DNA of 64,000 nucleotides from Flavobacterium sp. KMS (lineage in GTDB: Bacteria; Bacteroidota; Bacteroidia; Flavobacteriales; Flavobacteriaceae): assembly GCF_000813005.1 (NCBI RefSeq), contig NZ_JSYP01000002.1, forward strand, positions 1 to 64,000, given 5' to 3'. Shown in pieces: positions 61,296-64,000 of this stretch. The translations under genes and the position numbers were made by a program. How positions within the stretch are numbered: position 1 is the stretch's first letter; every line of letters begins with the position of its first letter. Below the pieces are notes generated by a model. The model searched no databases, was not told where the DNA came from, and saw nothing but the letters and a program-made list of their open reading frames with translations.

Positions 61296-61400
61296 AGTCG
61301 CAGCTTTAAGTATTCAGTCGCAGTACTCAGTTTTTTTTGGAACTGAGTACTGCGACTTTTTTTACTGCGACTGTAAACTGCGACTGTAAACTGCGACTAT
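61296..61400. repeat. CTGCGACT repeat cluster with strong hairpin
   Basis: It contains two direct copies of AGTATTCAGTCGCAG (61298 and 61310 region), then a perfect 17-bp inverted repeat (61316-61332 with 61341-61357, AGTCGCAGTACTCAGTT), then several ACTGCGACTGTAA copies. T-runs on both strands let the hairpin end both lptB and the converging lysozyme gene. Confidence 0.8.
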
Positions 61401-61410
61401 AAACTAAAAC

Positions 61411-62268
61411 TTAATCGACTGTTATAAATTGTAATTGCTGTAAATCGCCGTTATAGATATTCACATCGACAGTATGCTTTATTCCTGGCATTGTTGCTTT
61501 CTCTGTAAATTGCCAAAACAACCAATCATCCTCAATCTTTTCTCGATAAAAATTATAATTGGCTATCCAAAAAAGATAATCACTAAATTCTTCTTTCAGG
61601 AAATCATCATAATATCTTTCTCCGCTGTATATAATTGGTCGTACTTTATAATGTTCTTCTACTTTATTCAACCATCTTTTTAATCCTTTTTTCAAACTAT
61701 CTAAAGACTGGTTTTTAGGTAACTTTTCAATATCCAAAACAGGAGGCAAATCACCTTTATGTAATTTAACCGTTTTAATAAAAAGATTGGCTTGCTCTAT
61801 CGAGTTTTCGTTCGGACGATAATAATGGTATGCTCCACGGATAATCTTTTGCTCTTTGGCCCCTAGCCAATTATTCAAAAATTGATTATCAACACGATCA
61901 TTTCCAGCAGTAGCACGTATAAAAACAAATGAGATTGGGAATTTCTGCTCCAGACTATCTACTTTACTCCAACGAATTTTTCCTTGAAATTCGGATACAT
62001 CCAAACCAATTGCCATTCCTTGGTGATTAGCCAAAACCTGGTAATTCCTAACATCCGAAAGACGTTTATCTTCGGCTTCTTTTTCTGAAACTTTATCTGT
62101 TTTAAAACTAAAGTAATACGCTAAACCATTTCGGTAATGATAAACGACTCCTAGAAAAAGAGCAATTAAAACCGAAAAAACAATGAAACGAAAAAACTTC
62201 CCTATAGAACTGGTTGATTTAGATTTCCGATTTGAGGTCTGTTTTCTTTTGGTAACTTTTCTTTTCAT
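61411..62268 (-). CDS. Membrane-anchored GH25 family lysozyme
   Basis: This 285-residue protein has a very basic N-terminus (KRKVTKRKQTSNRKSKS), one membrane helix (about residues 27-46), and a glycoside hydrolase family 25 domain (about 85-280). Conserved acidic residues appear in IGLDVSEFQGKI near residue 88 and PPVLDIEKLP near 175, with FVFIRATAG near 115 and RGAYHYYRP near 145. It cuts the MurNAc-GlcNAc bond of peptidoglycan on the periplasmic side. It starts 12 bases after the pssA stop and is cotranscribed with pssA. Confidence 0.92.
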   Translation of the reverse strand: MKRKVTKRKQTSNRKSKSTSSIGKFFRFIVFSVLIALFLGVVYHYRNGLAYYFSFKTDKVSEKEAEDKRLSDVRNYQVLANHQGMAIGLDVSEFQGKIRWSKVDSLEQKFPISFVFIRATAGNDRVDNQFLNNWLGAKEQKIIRGAYHYYRPNENSIEQANLFIKTVKLHKGDLPPVLDIEKLPKNQSLDSLKKGLKRWLNKVEEHYKVRPIIYSGERYYDDFLKEEFSDYLFWIANYNFYREKIEDDWLFWQFTEKATMPGIKHTVDVNIYNGDLQQLQFITVD

Positions 62269-62280
62269 TCAATAAAAAAA

Positions 62281-62997
62281 CTACTTTTTCAGAAACTTAT
62301 TGTTTATAACTGACAATATTATATAAGTAATGATTACCAATGGAATCCCTAGATATTGAAAGAAAACCAATAGCAAAACCGACAATGATAAAAAACCAAC
62401 TTGTAGTCCATTATCTTTTAAATTGAATTTTTTAAATTTTAATGAAAATAAAGGAATTTCGGCATTCAGGATATAAGCACTAAATAATGCTATCACTAAC
62501 AAAATCCATTGGTTTGTTAAGATTTCAAGAATCATTAACGAATCTGAATATTTTAAAACCAAGGGTAAACTCAAAATAAACAATGCGTTTGCAGGCGTTG
62601 GTAATCCAATAAATGAATCCGTTTGGCGCGTATCTATATTAAAATTTGCCAAACGATAACAAGAACCCAGAGTTACAATGAATCCTAAAAATGGAGTAAA
62701 CTCAGAACCTATTATGTTGTGTGCACTTGAACTACTAACAAATAAACTATACATTACATAACCTGGTACTACACCACTAGTTACCATATCTGCCAATGAA
62801 TCTAACTGTAAACCTAATGGACTGGATACTTTAAATAATCGAGCAAAAAAACCATCGAAAAAATCAAAAAAGATTCCTAAACAAACAAAATAGAAAGCCA
62901 TTTCATAATCTAATTTAGAAACAAAGACAACAGCTATGCATCCACAAAAAAGATTGATTAATGTAATAGCATTAGGTACATGTTTTTTAATATTCAT
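62281..62997 (-). CDS. pssA: CDP-diacylglycerol-serine O-phosphatidyltransferase
   Basis: This 238-residue integral membrane enzyme joins serine to CDP-diacylglycerol, the committed step to phosphatidylethanolamine. The CDP-alcohol phosphotransferase signature DGFFARLFKVSSPLGLQLDS (about residues 48-67), with the following LADM, supplies the Asp-Gly-Ala-Arg-Gly-Asp-Asp pattern. VPNAITLINLFCGC at the N-terminus is typical. A TAAATTTG promoter element lies about 30 bases upstream. First gene of the pssA-lysozyme operon. Confidence 0.95.
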   Translation of the reverse strand: MNIKKHVPNAITLINLFCGCIAVVFVSKLDYEMAFYFVCLGIFFDFFDGFFARLFKVSSPLGLQLDSLADMVTSGVVPGYVMYSLFVSSSSAHNIIGSEFTPFLGFIVTLGSCYRLANFNIDTRQTDSFIGLPTPANALFILSLPLVLKYSDSLMILEILTNQWILLVIALFSAYILNAEIPLFSLKFKKFNLKDNGLQVGFLSLSVLLLVFFQYLGIPLVIITYIILSVINNKFLKK

Positions 62998-63026
62998 TGC
63001 AAATAAAATTTAAGTATGATAAGCAA

Positions 63027-63034
63027 CAAATTTA
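63027..63034 (-). promoter_or_regulatory. -7 promoter element of the pssA operon
   Basis: The minus strand reads TAAATTTG, matching TAnnTTTG, about 30 bases before the pssA start. Confidence 0.5.
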
Positions 63035-63139
63035 CTATAATAACTGAATGGAATGTACGTTTTTATTAGAGTTTTTTACACAAAAGTTAGACTTTAGCAT
63101 TATTTACAAAAAGGAATAAATAAGCTCAGTAAAAAATTA

Positions 63140-63147
63140 TATTTTTG
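63140..63147 (+). promoter_or_regulatory. -7 promoter element of the PorV-family gene
   Basis: TATTTTTG matches TAnnTTTG, 40 bases before the TTG start at 63187. Confidence 0.45.
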
Positions 63148-63186
63148 GTAAAAATTAAACAGACTTCGGTTTATAAAAATTAGCTC

Positions 63187-64000
63187 TTGAAGAAAATTTT
63201 ATTGTTTTTACTATTTTGTGTTCACACAGCAAATTACTGCCAAACGGTTCGTAAATACTCTAACGAGTTTATGAACATTGGTGTCGATGCTGCAGCTCTT
63301 GCCATGTCGAGTGCAGTGGTTGCATCTACGACAGATGTAAACTCAGTTTACTGGAATCCAGCAGGGTTAACCAATCTTCAAGACCATCAAGTTGCTTTGA
63401 TGCATGCTAATTATTTTGCCAATATCGCACAATATGATTATATTGGCTACGCAAGTCCGATAGATGACCGAAGTGCTTGGGGAATTTCATTAATTCGTTT
63501 TGGAGTAGATGACATTTTAGATACTACAGAATTAATAGACAATCAAGGAAATATTGATTACAATCGAATCAGTCTTTTCTCGACTGCTGATTATGGCTTT
63601 ACGTTTTCGTATGCTAGAAAATTACCCGTTCCTGGATTTCAATATGGTGTTAATGCCAAGGTCATCCGACGTATTATTGGTAAATTTGCTAATTCTTGGG
63701 GCTTTGGATTTGATTTAGGATTACAATTTGAGAAAAATGACTGGCGTTTTGGTTTGATGGTGCGTGATATTACAACCACTTATAATGTTTGGAATATAGA
63801 TGAGAAGGAATACAAAAAAATCTCTGATGCCATTCCGGGAGAAAATCAGGAGTTACCCGAAAGTACAGAAATTACGTTACCTAAAGCGCAATTAGGTATT
63901 GCCAAGAAATTTATAATCAGATATGATTATAGTGTTTTAGTAGCTACAAATATGAATATGCGTTTTGAAAGAACGAAAGATATAATCTCTAGTAATGTGG
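63187..64000 (+). CDS. PorV/PorQ-family outer membrane protein (partial, cut by window end)
   Basis: An open frame runs from TTG 63187 to the window's right edge (271 codons visible). An in-frame stop lies two codons before the TTG, and no ATG is available for the signal peptide (KKILLFLLFCVHTANYCQT). The mature start FMNIGVDAAALAMSSAVVAS and the DVNSVYWNPAGLTNL block match the PorV/PorQ family of 14-stranded FadL-like barrels linked to type IX secretion. PorV shuttles cargo from the translocon. PorQ and other paralogues have related jobs. Which member this is cannot be decided from the fragment. Confidence 0.8.
   Translation, partial: MKKILLFLLFCVHTANYCQTVRKYSNEFMNIGVDAAALAMSSAVVASTTDVNSVYWNPAGLTNLQDHQVALMHANYFANIAQYDYIGYASPIDDRSAWGISLIRFGVDDILDTTELIDNQGNIDYNRISLFSTADYGFTFSYARKLPVPGFQYGVNAKVIRRIIGKFANSWGFGFDLGLQFEKNDWRFGLMVRDITTTYNVWNIDEKEYKKISDAIPGENQELPESTEITLPKAQLGIAKKFIIRYDYSVLVATNMNMRFERTKDIISSNV

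Overview
This window is chromosomal DNA from a Flavobacterium-like member of the Bacteroidota. It is strongly AT-rich. Many genes are preceded by the flavobacterial -7 element TAnnTTTG rather than a Shine-Dalgarno sequence. The gene content also fits: HmuY-type heme uptake, a PorV/PorQ-family protein of type IX secretion, a Bacteroidota-type TssD (Hcp), SusC/OMP_b-brl-type outer membrane proteins, and isoprenoid genes of the mevalonate route. No integrase or transposase is visible.

Layout. 1-570 holds 249-bp tandem non-coding repeats. 571-5150 (-) is a three-gene O-acylation operon: two SGNH/GDSL-like proteins and an AlgI-type MBOAT transferase. 5465-9706 is a heme-uptake locus in which a TonB receptor and an HmuY lipoprotein diverge from a DUF6607 protein. 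9766-19189 carries housekeeping and envelope genes (argS, an outer membrane barrel protein, cutC, fabH, an S9 peptidase). 19604-27510 is a type VI secretion cargo island: TssD, VgrG, a DUF2235/Tle1-like lipase effector, a DUF2931 immunity candidate and a decaying array of further immunity-like genes. 27593-31972 has an ABC ATPase, an OmpA-like lipoprotein, a lipocalin-like lipoprotein and htpG. 32171-36347 (+) is an unrecognised four-gene cluster with two alpha/beta hydrolases. 36525-44613 has transporters, stress-related membrane proteins, a sterol-desaturase-family enzyme, an M61 peptidase, a DUF4369 lipoprotein and HMG-CoA reductase. 44680-44943 has two tandem tRNA-Thr genes. 45022-47788 (-) has manA, bcp, queD and idi. 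48077-51800 (+) has exported MsrB and MsrA, an aminopeptidase P and a quinone oxidoreductase. 51969-53792 (-) is an SMI1/KNR4 protein with a companion. 53913-64000 has an FAD oxidoreductase, recQ, kdsD-tatC-CMD, lptB, pssA with a GH25 lysozyme, and the start of a PorV-family gene.

The most notable object is the T6SS island. The last 20 codons of the S9 peptidase gene recur, with a nonsense mutation, at the far end of the island (27439-27498). Inside the island, the 3' end of the DUF2931 gene, followed by the last codons of an effector overlapping an immunity start, is repeated at 24423-24557, 25847-25976 and 27233-27360. I read this as a record of successive effector-immunity module replacements that left orphan immunity genes and gene stubs behind. 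This reading rests on sequence identities visible in the window. That these genes confer immunity is inference.

Transcription organisation is well marked. Most operons end in a clear hairpin terminator. Several -7 elements lie inside ORF extensions, and this fixes the true start of at least five genes (lipocalin-like 29905, DMT transporter 36525, idi 47788, the small protein at 55624, and kdsD at 58323 with a TTG start).
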